20,146 nt of DNA from Gemmatimonadota bacterium (GTDB lineage Bacteria > Gemmatimonadota > Gemmatimonadetes > Gemmatimonadales > Gemmatimonadaceae), in assembly GCA_031127185.1 (NCBI GenBank), contig JARIET010000013.1, positions 1 through 20,146 of the forward strand, given 5' to 3'. Position numbers and translations under genes: made by a program. Under the pieces are notes generated by a model. That model searched no databases, had not been told where the DNA came from, and saw only the letters and a program-made list of their open reading frames with translations. Shown piece by piece: positions 8,079 to 16,189 of this stretch (its first letter is position 1; every line of letters starts with the position of its first letter).

Positions 8079-8100
8079 TTCTTTCCTGGACTCCCGAATA

Positions 8101-9603
8101 ATGTCGCACTCGTCACCCCGGCGTCGCCTGCTGGCTACCGCCCTGCTGACTGTCCTCGCTGCCTGCAGCACGACTGATGACAACGACTTGATCACCGGCC
8201 CTGGTGGAGGAATCCCCAGCGGCACCGCCGTGCTGACTGGGTCTATTACTGCAAATCGAACGCTTGCCGCGGAAACGACATATGTATTGCGCGGCTTTGT
8301 CTATGTGCAGAACGGTGCCACCCTCACGATTCGCCCGGGGACGAAGATCGTTGGCGATACAACCGCGCTCGGCTCGGCGCTCTTCATCATGCGAGGCGCG
8401 AAGATTGACGCGCAGGGCACGGCGACCGCTCCGATCGTCTTCACCTCGCAGCGGGCGCCCGGCAATCGCGCCCCGGGTGACTGGGGGGGGCTGATCATCG
8501 TGGGCAACGCCCGGAATAACCGGTCGGGCGGCATTATCGTCGAAGGATCCAATGGCTCCGTACTGGGCGCGGATCCAGCCGGCGTTGTCTACACGGGTGG
8601 AAGCAATGATGCTGACAACAGCGGAACGCTGCGCTACGTTCGGGTGGAATTCGCGGGGTACGCCACCCTGACAGACGCTGAGCTCAATTCGTTCACGTTT
8701 GCGGCCGTCGGAAGCGGCACGACGTTCGAATTTCTCCAGTCGGTGGCCGGACTTGACGACAGTTATGAGTGGTTTGGCGGGACGGTGGACGGACGGTTCC
8801 TGGTGTCCTATGAGGCCGGCGACGACCACTTCGACGCCTCCGAAGGCTACCGTGGGCGCAATCAATTTCTGATTGCGATGCAGAGCACGTACCTGACCCC
8901 TCGCGCCGGCGCTGGCGCGGTGTCGTCCGATCCTCAGGGCTTTGAGGTCGACGGTTGCGGGGGTGGCGGCTGCACCGCGCCCGCCGGCGGAAACGCCCAG
9001 AGTTCCGGCGCTGCGGATGGCCTTTGGAACATGAACATGTTTGCCAACTTCACAATTATTGGGGTTGGCGGCGGCGCCGTGGTCCCGGCCCAGGGCGGCG
9101 TCGGCATGGTGCTTCGCCGCGGCACTGGTGGCCATTATATCAATGGTGTGATTGCACGTTGGCCGCGTCAGGCCATCTCCCTGCGTGATTCGACATCGAA
9201 CAACCGGTTCCAGGCGGACTCGCTGATCGTGCGGAATCTCTTCGTGGCTGAGGGCGGTACGCTCACCTCTGGGGTGGTGTTTGACGCGACCGGAACCAAC
9301 TTCGGGCAGGAGGCCGCGTTTGCCGCGCGGAACTCGGCGATCACGGTCGCGAATGCCACCACGGCCGCCAGCCTCTTCACCGCGTACCCGACGTCCATCA
9401 CGGCCGCGACGCAGGTCAGTGCGTTCGATTGGACACCGGTCGGGACCGCAGCGATTGCGACCGGCGGACTGTCCACGTTTGCTGCAGACCCGCGCATTGC
9501 GGCGCGCGCAGGCACGTTTATCACTCCGACAGCCTACCGCGGCGCTGCTGCACCCGGCGGGACGAAGTGGTGGGCAGGCTGGACGAACTATGCCCGCAAC
9601 TAG
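8101..9603 (+). CDS. Large predicted beta-helix lipoprotein, partner candidate of the TonB-dependent receptor
   Basis: A 500-residue lipoprotein of unknown function. Signal peptide residues 1-21 end in the lipobox LAAC, with C22 as the lipidated cysteine; the residue after it is serine, so retention in the inner membrane is not signalled by the enteric +2 rule. The mature part is rich in short beta strands and turns (NGATLTIRPGTKIVG, GDWGGLIIVGNA, GSNDADNSGTLRYVRVEF), the pattern of a right-handed beta-helix. A conserved-looking acidic/aromatic block lies at about 218-252 (GLDDSYEWFGGTVDG, DDHFDASEGYRG). C286 and C291 flank a glycine run and may form a disulfide. I recall similar proteins beside TonB receptors in Bacteroidota and some Gammaproteobacteria, but could not check. 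The frame is open from 8029; the ATG at 8101 starts the lipoprotein signal. It ends overlapping the next gene by 14 bases. Confidence 0.78.
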   Translation: MSHSSPRRRLLATALLTVLAACSTTDDNDLITGPGGGIPSGTAVLTGSITANRTLAAETTYVLRGFVYVQNGATLTIRPGTKIVGDTTALGSALFIMRGAKIDAQGTATAPIVFTSQRAPGNRAPGDWGGLIIVGNARNNRSGGIIVEGSNGSVLGADPAGVVYTGGSNDADNSGTLRYVRVEFAGYATLTDAELNSFTFAAVGSGTTFEFLQSVAGLDDSYEWFGGTVDGRFLVSYEAGDDHFDASEGYRGRNQFLIAMQSTYLTPRAGAGAVSSDPQGFEVDGCGGGGCTAPAGGNAQSSGAADGLWNMNMFANFTIIGVGGGAVVPAQGGVGMVLRRGTGGHYINGVIARWPRQAISLRDSTSNNRFQADSLIVRNLFVAEGGTLTSGVVFDATGTNFGQEAAFAARNSAITVANATTAASLFTAYPTSITAATQVSAFDWTPVGTAAIATGGLSTFAADPRIAARAGTFITPTAYRGAAAPGGTKWWAGWTNYARN

Positions 9604-10231
9604 CAGCGCTCGGATCATTCGCGCGCTTGCTGGTGTAGCGATGATCGCCGCCACCGCAGCATGCGGTGGCGGCGATTCGCTTGGGTCAGACACGACGTCA
9701 GGAGATTCCGCCGCGCCCGTATTGAACCGGGTCGACAGCGCGCTGACTCTCGCCGAACACCTGCGACGATTTCGCGAGGCGGTTGGACCAAATCCGGACA
9801 CGTTGCGCAATGCGGCCTCCTCCGTGCACTCGCTGGCCGTTCGCTGGGCCGACGCGATCACCGCGCAAGACACTGGCGCACTCGTGGCCATGTCGCTCGA
9901 CCGCGCCGAGTTCGCCTGGCTGGTGTTCCCTGACATGCCCATGGCGAAGCCACCGTACGAAATGCCACCGGGCCTGCTCTGGTCGCAGCTGACGGGCAAC
10001 AGCGACGAGGGACTGCGGAAGGCCCTCGAACGCTTCGAAGGAAGACGTGTGACGGTCACGAGCGCAGCGTGTCCGACGCCCCCGGAACCGGAAGGACCGA
10101 ATCTGTTGCGACAGGGATGCGTCTTGACGCTTCGCGTCGACGGGGCTCCGCTGCCCGCTGAGCGCTACTTCGGCTCAATCGTGGAGCGCGATGGCCGATT
10201 CAAACTCGTGTCGCACGCGAACAAGTTGTGA
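9590..10231 (+). CDS. Small lipoprotein of unknown function
   Basis: A 213-residue protein that I do not recognise. The N-terminus looks like a lipoprotein signal (basic RIIR, then a hydrophobic stretch ending TAAC with C25), followed by a Gly/Ser/Asp linker up to about residue 42. The core begins with a helical segment (LTLAEHLRRFREAV) and continues with WADAITAQDTGALVAMSL; it ends in GRFKLVSHANKL. That arrangement resembles NTF2-like/SnoaL-type folds, a weak inference. C161 and C177 could form a disulfide. The ATG at 9590 lies 14 bases inside the end of the upstream gene, and the stop overlaps the GTG of the PstS-like gene as GTGA. It is therefore locked into the same operon and probably works with the receptor/PstS-like proteins. 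Confidence 0.8.
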   Translation: MPATSSARIIRALAGVAMIAATAACGGGDSLGSDTTSGDSAAPVLNRVDSALTLAEHLRRFREAVGPNPDTLRNAASSVHSLAVRWADAITAQDTGALVAMSLDRAEFAWLVFPDMPMAKPPYEMPPGLLWSQLTGNSDEGLRKALERFEGRRVTVTSAACPTPPEPEGPNLLRQGCVLTLRVDGAPLPAERYFGSIVERDGRFKLVSHANKL

Positions 10232-11283
10232 CAGCGCGGCTGGCGCGGGCCCTCGCCGTTGTGACACTCGCCGCCGCATACGCGGCGTGTTATGGACGAG
10301 ACGGCACTCCCGCGGCTGCGGTTCAGGTCGACCTCACCGGCGCGGGCGCGACATTTCCCTTCCCGGTCATTCGGGACTGGATTGCGGAGTACGCGAGTCG
10401 AGAGGGCGTGCGCGTCAACTACATGTCGGTCGGCTCCGCGGAGGGACTCCGTCTGGTTGCCGCTGGCGACGTGGATTTTGGAACATCGGATTTCGAACCG
10501 ACGCAGTCGGCACGCGGCGGTGCGGCGTGCGGCCCGGTCAGCGTGCCGATCCTTGTCGGCGCCATCGCGGTGGTCTACCACCTGCCCGGGCTTGGCGACG
10601 GCGTGCGCCTGAACCGATCCACGCTCAAGGAGATCTTTGATGGACGCATTCGTCAATGGAATGCACCGGCGATCGCGCGGCTCAACCCCGCCGTCCGCTT
10701 GCCCCCGATGCCGATTACGGTAGTCTATCGCGGGGCCGGCAGCGCCACCGGGCGGCTTTTCGCGCACTTCCTGAGCGGTAATGACGGTCTCGCGGACACG
10801 GTAAGCGCTGACCCGGTTTGGCGTGTGGGAATCGCCGCGGAAGGCAATGAAGGAGTCGCGGTGCAGGTTCAGCAGACGGTGGGCGCGATTGGATACACAG
10901 AACTCGCGTACGCCGCGCCAAACGGGCTCAGTCTGGCGCTGATTGAGAACGCCATGGGCGAATACGCGCGACCCAGTGCCGCGACGATCAACGCCACAGT
11001 CGCCGCGGCGTTTCGCGGACGCACCGACGCCCATGGCACGTCGCTGATTTCGCTGCGGGAGCCGGGGACCTATCCTCTCGCCGCGATCACGTGGCTCACG
11101 CTGGACCCTGCCCGGCTCGGCCCCGACCGCGGGCGACAGGTGCGGGCGTTCGCGCAGTGGGCCATGCGAGACGGAGCCGCGGCCGCGCGGCGCCTTGAAG
11201 CGGCCCCTCTGCCGTCAAACGTGGTGGCCCACTACGATTCCCTGTTGTCTGCACTCTCGTTCGCTCCCTGCCCCGCCGCCTGA
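10228..11283 (+). CDS. pstS: PstS-like phosphate-binding lipoprotein
   Basis: Predicted extracytoplasmic phosphate-binding protein of 351 residues. The signal ends AYAAC with C21 as probable lipid attachment. Family motifs are in order: LTGAGATFPFPV (37-47), the MSVGSAEG loop (66-73), DFGTSD with D88 aligned to the phosphate-proton acceptor (E. coli D56), and YRGAGSATG (167-175) corresponding to the anion loop RSDGSGT. R168, S172 and T174 are kept, but the Asp of that loop (E. coli D137) is Ala170. C-terminal segments (AITWLTLDP, RAFAQWAM) also fit PstS. Start GTG overlaps the preceding stop by four bases. The usual partners pstC, pstA and pstB do not follow; the next gene is ppx after 27 bases. 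It may feed a Pst permease elsewhere, act only as a capture or sensing protein, or cooperate with the TonB receptor. Confidence 0.85.
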   Translation: MTARLARALAVVTLAAAYAACYGRDGTPAAAVQVDLTGAGATFPFPVIRDWIAEYASREGVRVNYMSVGSAEGLRLVAAGDVDFGTSDFEPTQSARGGAACGPVSVPILVGAIAVVYHLPGLGDGVRLNRSTLKEIFDGRIRQWNAPAIARLNPAVRLPPMPITVVYRGAGSATGRLFAHFLSGNDGLADTVSADPVWRVGIAAEGNEGVAVQVQQTVGAIGYTELAYAAPNGLSLALIENAMGEYARPSAATINATVAAAFRGRTDAHGTSLISLREPGTYPLAAITWLTLDPARLGPDRGRQVRAFAQWAMRDGAAAARRLEAAPLPSNVVAHYDSLLSALSFAPCPAA

Positions 11284-11310
11284 CCCGACGGCAGACCCCG
11301 AGGTTCCGCC

Positions 11311-12960
11311 GTGACCACACCGCATCTCCGGATCGGACCGGCCGACTCGCCCCCCCGTGCTCCGCGCGAAGACGGGTTTCAGCGAATCGCGGCGATTGAT
11401 ATCGGATCAAACTCGATCCGCCAGATTGTGGCCGACGTTGATCCCGATGGTGGCATCCGCGTCGTCGATGAAATGAAGGCTGCGCCGCGACTGGGGGCCG
11501 GAATCGGCAAGAAACGTGAACTGGCTCCCGAAGCCGTTGCCCAGGCGACGGAAGCGCTCACCCGAATGGCCACGCTGGCTCGCCAGCTTGGCGCCAAGCG
11601 GATCGAAGCGGTGGCTACAAGCGCGGTGCGTGAGGCCGCAAATGGGCTGGCCTTCGTCACAGCCGTCAAGCAGCAAGCCGGCCTGAAGGTGCGCATCCTT
11701 GAAGGGGAAGAGGAGGCCCGCCTGGCATGGCGTTCGGCACTCGCGCACTTTGAACTGGGTCAGGGCCGCGCCGTGGTGGTCGACATCGGCGGCGGCTCGG
11801 TTGAACTCGCCCTCGCTGCGGAAGGACTGGTCGAGCGACTTATCACGCTGCCCTTCGGTGCAATTCGGCTGACCGAGAAGTATCTAGGCGATCCGTCGTC
11901 GCCAAAGGGCCTGAAGAGGCTTCGCAAGCGCGTTCGCGGCGAGATCGAGCGCGCGCTGCCTGTGCGCGACTGGCGCGGCGCCGAAGTCATCGGTTCGGGC
12001 GGCACGTTCACCAACCTCGCCGGGATGTATTTGGCGACGCAGGGTATGCGTGCCGCGCGCTCCGTCCACGGTACCCGCATTCCGGCCGACGAAGTGGAGC
12101 GCATGCTCGAACAGTTGGCGGGCATGAGCATGGAACAGCGCCTGGGCGTGGAAGGGCTGAATGCCGGACGTGCGGACATCATCGTCGCAGGGCTCGCGGT
12201 CGTTGCCGAGGTGGTGGCCCGGGTGGAGCCGCGCGACGTGGCAGCCTCGGCGTTCGGGATCCGTGAGGGTCTTTTGCTCGAGACGGCGCGGGTCACGCCG
12301 GCGGTTGCCGACCCGGGAGAAGCGCGCGAGCGATCAGTTCGGCAGTTTGCGGAGCGCTGCCACTACGAAACGCCCCACGCCCGGCAGGTGCAGAAGCTCG
12401 CGCTTCAACTGTTCGATTCCATCGGCGCTCGTCTTGGCCTTGACGGCACCGATCGTGCGATTCTCTCCGACGCCGCCCTGCTCCACGACGTCGGATACCA
12501 CATCAACTACCAGGGCCATCACAAGCACTCGTACCACCTGATCCTGCATGCCGACCTGCTTGGCGTGTCCCCGGAAGAGCAGGTGTTGGTGGCGCACGTT
12601 GCCCGCTATCACCGCGGCTCGGCACCAAGTCAGCGTCGCCACCGCGACTTCGCGCGCCTCGACGCGACGGCGCGGCGACGCATTCGCCGGCTTGCCGGGA
12701 TTCTCCGCGTAGCTGATGGGCTCGATCGCGGACATGTGGCTGCAGTGGAGCAGGTGCGGGTGCGGTGGCTTGGCCGCGCGTTGCGCATCACCCCTGTTCC
12801 GGCCGCCCGGGCCAAATCCCTCCGCCTCGAGCTCTGGGGCGCCGCCCGAAAAGCGGCGTTGCTTGAGCGCGTCGCCAAGACGCCGGTGGAAATTGTCGGA
12901 CCGGGCGGGAAAGCGGTGCAACCGGATGAATCCACTCCGGGAGACTCGGACGGGGAGTAG
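11311..12960 (+). CDS. ppx: Exopolyphosphatase / guanosine pentaphosphate phosphohydrolase (Ppx/GppA family)
   Basis: Cytoplasmic enzyme releasing terminal phosphate from polyphosphate, or hydrolysing pppGpp. The 549-residue product has the two-lobed ASKHA fold: AAIDIGSNSIRQIV (27-40), an ILEGEEEARLAW segment (129-140) with catalytic glutamates, VVVDIGGGSVEL (155-166) and IGSGGTFTNLA (227-237). The C-terminal HD-like helical domain (about 335-500) keeps LLHDVGYHINY with H392/D393 and HHKHSYHL, typical of long Ppx proteins. The C-terminal tail is acidic and low in complexity. The start is GTG with GAGG about nine bases upstream; it lies 27 bases after the PstS-like gene, so co-transcription is likely. 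It is convergent with ppk, whose stop lies 39 bases downstream. Ppx versus GppA cannot be fully separated by sequence; gene context favours Ppx. Confidence 0.9.
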   Translation: MTTPHLRIGPADSPPRAPREDGFQRIAAIDIGSNSIRQIVADVDPDGGIRVVDEMKAAPRLGAGIGKKRELAPEAVAQATEALTRMATLARQLGAKRIEAVATSAVREAANGLAFVTAVKQQAGLKVRILEGEEEARLAWRSALAHFELGQGRAVVVDIGGGSVELALAAEGLVERLITLPFGAIRLTEKYLGDPSSPKGLKRLRKRVRGEIERALPVRDWRGAEVIGSGGTFTNLAGMYLATQGMRAARSVHGTRIPADEVERMLEQLAGMSMEQRLGVEGLNAGRADIIVAGLAVVAEVVARVEPRDVAASAFGIREGLLLETARVTPAVADPGEARERSVRQFAERCHYETPHARQVQKLALQLFDSIGARLGLDGTDRAILSDAALLHDVGYHINYQGHHKHSYHLILHADLLGVSPEEQVLVAHVARYHRGSAPSQRRHRDFARLDATARRRIRRLAGILRVADGLDRGHVAAVEQVRVRWLGRALRITPVPAARAKSLRLELWGAARKAALLERVAKTPVEIVGPGGKAVQPDESTPGDSDGE

Positions 12961-12999
12961 GGCAAGGCGTGTGCGCGGCACCTCGCCCCGACGTCGCAA

Positions 13000-15129
13000 C
13001 TAGCCGAATACTTCGGCGGGGCGGTCTGAGCGAACCTTGGGTATTCCCGGCGCAATACCGCCCCACGAATCGCGGAGCAGCAAAGGATGTGATGCGCGGC
13101 TGGTCGCGTCGCTGGGCGTGCGCCGTGCATACCCACCGTCGGCCGAGAGCTCCCACGCTTGCCGGTCGTCGGCCAGATAGGTCTCCAGCAAGCTGGCGAG
13201 ACGCAGATGCAAACTCGTGTCGTCGACGGGGATCCCGACCTCCACCCGTCGACTGAAGTTGCGAGGCATCCAGTCGGCAGAGGCGATGTAGTACTCGGCG
13301 TGACCGCCATTGCTGAAGTGCCAGATTCGCGAATGCTCGAGGAAGCGTCCGATAATGCTGACGACCCGGATCCGGTCTGAGACGCCCGGCACACCGGGGC
13401 GCAGGCAGCAGATCCCGCGGATGAGCAGATCCACTTCCACGCCCGCCTGCGAGGCGTCGTAGAGCGCATCGATGGTCTCCCGATCCACCAGTGCGTTCAT
13501 CTTGGCGATGATCCGCGCCGGTTTCCCCTCGCGCGCATGCGCGGCCTCGCGCTGAATCAACTGCACCACTCGCTCACGCATGCCCGTCGGGGCGACAATC
13601 AGCCGACGGTACACGCGCTGCCTCGAGAATCCCGTGAGGAGGTTGAACAGATCGCTGACGTCGGCGCCAATCGCCGCGCTGCAGGTAAAAAGGCCAATGT
13701 CGGTGTACACGCGGGCAGTCTTGCCGTTGTAGTTGCCGGTGGAGAGGTGGACATAGCGCCGAATGCCGTCAGCCTCGCGCCGAACGACCAGCGCCACCTT
13801 GGCGTGGGTCTTGAGTCCGGGCAATCCGTAGGCGACGTGTACGCCGAACGACTCCAGCGTGCGCGCCCACGTTATGTTGTTGACCTCCTCGAAACGCGCC
13901 TGCAATTCCACCAGAACAGCGACCTGAATACCGCGTTGCGCGGCCTCAGTGAGCGCGCGGACGATTGCGCCGTCGCCCGACGTGCGGTACAGCGTCATCT
14001 TGATGGCCAACACCTGGCTGTCGCGGCTCGCTGCTTCAATGAACTGCTCGACCGTAGCCGCGAAAGAGTCGAAGGGATGGTGCACCATCAGGTCCCGCTC
14101 GCGGATCACGTCGAACACCGAACGCTCCGCCTCGCGGAGTTCGACGGGTACGTTCGGCGTGAAGGGAGGATCGCGCAGGTCGGCGACCTCCAGCATCGCA
14201 ATGGAGAGGAGGTCTCCCAGGTCGAGCAGCGGGCCCTGCTCGTGCACGTCGCCTTCGGACAGGGTGAGCGATTCGCCTTCGTCGGTTTCCCGCAACTCTT
14301 CCAGCAGCAGCTTTCGGACCGCGGAACTGACGCCTGACTGTACCTCCAGGCGAACGACCTCGCCGAACCGTCTCTGGAAGACCTGTTCCTCAATCATGGC
14401 CAGGAAGTCTTCGGATTCCTCGGCGTCGGTCAGTTCAAGGTCGGAATACCTGGTGATACGGAACGTGTGCCATCCGACAACCTGCATGCCGGGAAATAGC
14501 GTCCCCAATTGCGCACCGATGACTTGCTCGAGGGGGACGAACTCGTGCTTCCGGCCAGGCACTGGCACCCAGCGAGGCAGCGACTTCGGCACCTTGACGC
14601 GTGCGAAACGATCAATCCCGCGTTCCGGATCGCGAAGCTCGACGGCAAGCGACAGCGAGAGATTGGAGATGTACGGAAAGGGATGCCCAGGGTCCACCGC
14701 GAGCGGCGTGAGCACAGGGTAGGCCTGCGCTTCGAAGAATGCATCCAACCCCTTTCGTTCCTCGGCTGTCACGTCGGTCATGGCGACCAGCCGAATCCCG
14801 CGCGCGGAAAGTGCGGGGAGGAGGTCATCGTGGAGGCAACGTTGAACCTGCGCAAGCATTTCGCGCACCCGACCTTCGATCTGCTCCAGCTGCTCAGCAG
14901 GCGAAAGTCCGTCGGGAGCCGGGTTGGCGAATCGGCTCGCCACCTGACGCCGGAGTCCAGCCACGCGCACCATATAGAACTCGTCGAGATTCGTGCTGAA
15001 AATGGCCAGGAATTTCAGCCGTTCGAGAATCGGGACGCGTTCATCGATCGCCTCCGCAAGAACGCGTGCGTTGAACTCCAGCCACGAGAGCTCGCGGTTG
15101 AGAAACAGGGGAGTGGCGGGAGGGTTCAC
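13000..15129 (-). CDS. ppk1: Polyphosphate kinase 1
   Basis: Makes polyphosphate from ATP (reversible), membrane-associated. The 709-residue length is typical of PPK1. The N-terminal domain starts at LFLNRELSWLEFNARVL and contains STNLDEFYMVR (nucleotide-binding N47). The catalytic domains carry TLYRTSGDG (R382), ELQARFEE (R412), the autophosphorylated histidine H442 in GLKTHAKVALV, HLSTGNYN, a CCLRPG segment and the second conserved histidine H599 in FLEHSRIWHFSNGG. All active-site residues I can recognise are present. It starts with GTG six bases after the pit stop, so it is the last gene of a DUF47-pit-ppk operon. Placement next to a phosphate importer suggests that imported Pi is stored as polyphosphate; the convergent ppx provides mobilisation. 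Confidence 0.95.
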   Translation of the reverse strand: MNPPATPLFLNRELSWLEFNARVLAEAIDERVPILERLKFLAIFSTNLDEFYMVRVAGLRRQVASRFANPAPDGLSPAEQLEQIEGRVREMLAQVQRCLHDDLLPALSARGIRLVAMTDVTAEERKGLDAFFEAQAYPVLTPLAVDPGHPFPYISNLSLSLAVELRDPERGIDRFARVKVPKSLPRWVPVPGRKHEFVPLEQVIGAQLGTLFPGMQVVGWHTFRITRYSDLELTDAEESEDFLAMIEEQVFQRRFGEVVRLEVQSGVSSAVRKLLLEELRETDEGESLTLSEGDVHEQGPLLDLGDLLSIAMLEVADLRDPPFTPNVPVELREAERSVFDVIRERDLMVHHPFDSFAATVEQFIEAASRDSQVLAIKMTLYRTSGDGAIVRALTEAAQRGIQVAVLVELQARFEEVNNITWARTLESFGVHVAYGLPGLKTHAKVALVVRREADGIRRYVHLSTGNYNGKTARVYTDIGLFTCSAAIGADVSDLFNLLTGFSRQRVYRRLIVAPTGMRERVVQLIQREAAHAREGKPARIIAKMNALVDRETIDALYDASQAGVEVDLLIRGICCLRPGVPGVSDRIRVVSIIGRFLEHSRIWHFSNGGHAEYYIASADWMPRNFSRRVEVGIPVDDTSLHLRLASLLETYLADDRQAWELSADGGYARRTPSDATSRASHPLLLRDSWGGIAPGIPKVRSDRPAEVFG

Positions 15130-15135
15130 AGTTGC

Positions 15136-16173
15136 TTACGGTCCGGCGATCCGACTCACGATAGCATAGGTAAGCGCGGCGAGCAGCCCGGCCGCCGGAA
15201 TCGTGACGACCCAGGCCCAGACGATTCGGCCGGCAAGCCCCCAACGAACGGCGGACAGCCGATGCGTGGCACCAACCCCGACGATCGATCCCGTGATGGT
15301 ATGCGTGGTGCTGACGGGAATTCCCAACTTCGACGCCGTGAGAATAACAATCGCGCCGGCCGTCTCGGCCGCAAACCCGCTGACGGGTTTCAACCGGGTG
15401 ATACGCGAACCCATGGTATGCACGATGCGCCAACCGCCAAACAGTGTTCCCAGCGAAATGCAGAAGTAGGCGCCGAGCGCGACCCAGATTGGGATGTGTG
15501 CGGTGTCGCCGACGTAGAAGTGGCGCTCAAACCCGGTGGCGTTCTCAAAATGGTCGCGCACCGAATACAGCAAGCCCACAATGATGCCCATCGTCTTCTG
15601 CGCATCGTTGCTGCCGTGGGCCAGCGACATGGCCGCCGAGCTGATCAGCTGTCCGCGGCGAAAAACCCGCTCGACGGCCGCGGGCGTTGTGCGCCTGAAA
15701 ACGTTGTAGAGGAGGACCATGAGCACGAATCCGATCATCGCGCCAAGGATCGGCGACATCGCGATAGCGCTGAGGGTCTCGATCCACTTCTTTCCCCAGA
15801 TCAACGCGGAGAAACCAGCCTTTGCGATTGCAGCACCGGCGAACCCGCCGATAAGCGCGTGAGAGGAGCTTGACGGGATCCCGAAATACCAGGTGATGAT
15901 GTTCCAGGTGATCGCTCCGACCAGCCCTGCGCAAATCACCGTCGGCGTGACGATTTCCGGGTGAACGAACCCGCTGCTGACCGCCTTTGCCACGGCAGTG
16001 CCGACCAAAAGAGCCGCGGCAAAGTTGAAAGTCGCGGCCCAGACGACTGCGGCAAACGGCGAGAGGACCCGTGTGCCCACGATCGTCGCGATCGAGTTCG
16101 CCGAGTCATGAAACCCGTTGATGAAATCGAATGCGAATGCGAGGACGATGATGATGATGACGAAGGTGAACAC
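15136..16173 (-). CDS. pit: PiT-family inorganic phosphate transporter
   Basis: Inner-membrane phosphate symporter of 345 residues with about ten hydrophobic segments. It has the two inverted PiT signature repeats: GFHDSANSIATIVGTRVL (20-37) and AHGSNDAQKTMG (185-196). Paired GIPSSSSHALIGG (98-110) and GIPVSTTHTITGS (284-296) elements are also present, as expected for the duplicated fold. The start is GTG at 16173, giving a very short N-terminus followed directly by helix 1; its IIII is encoded by four identical ATC codons. It lies 16 bases after the DUF47 gene and six before ppk. Pit with a DUF47 protein is a well-known pair. It is the only complete phosphate permease in the window and is likely the inner-membrane route for this island. 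Metal-phosphate versus free Pi as substrate, and H+ versus Na+ coupling, cannot be told. Confidence 0.94.
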   Translation of the reverse strand: MFTFVIIIIVLAFAFDFINGFHDSANSIATIVGTRVLSPFAAVVWAATFNFAAALLVGTAVAKAVSSGFVHPEIVTPTVICAGLVGAITWNIITWYFGIPSSSSHALIGGFAGAAIAKAGFSALIWGKKWIETLSAIAMSPILGAMIGFVLMVLLYNVFRRTTPAAVERVFRRGQLISSAAMSLAHGSNDAQKTMGIIVGLLYSVRDHFENATGFERHFYVGDTAHIPIWVALGAYFCISLGTLFGGWRIVHTMGSRITRLKPVSGFAAETAGAIVILTASKLGIPVSTTHTITGSIVGVGATHRLSAVRWGLAGRIVWAWVVTIPAAGLLAALTYAIVSRIAGP

Positions 16174-16189
16174 GGATGTCCCGTTTTCG

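Noticed and set aside
8113..10059. 648-residue open frame antisense to the two lipoprotein genes
   Set aside because: Spans two real genes and their overlap and has no protein-like features; shadow frame.
13537..15873. Long plus-strand frames opposite ppk and pit
   Set aside because: ppk and pit carry complete conserved motifs on the minus strand; the plus-strand translations are composition artefacts.
16147..16158. Four GAT triplets at the start of pit as a phase-variation tract
   Set aside because: It encodes four isoleucines in a membrane helix, is short, and unit changes would stay in frame; no sign of a switch.
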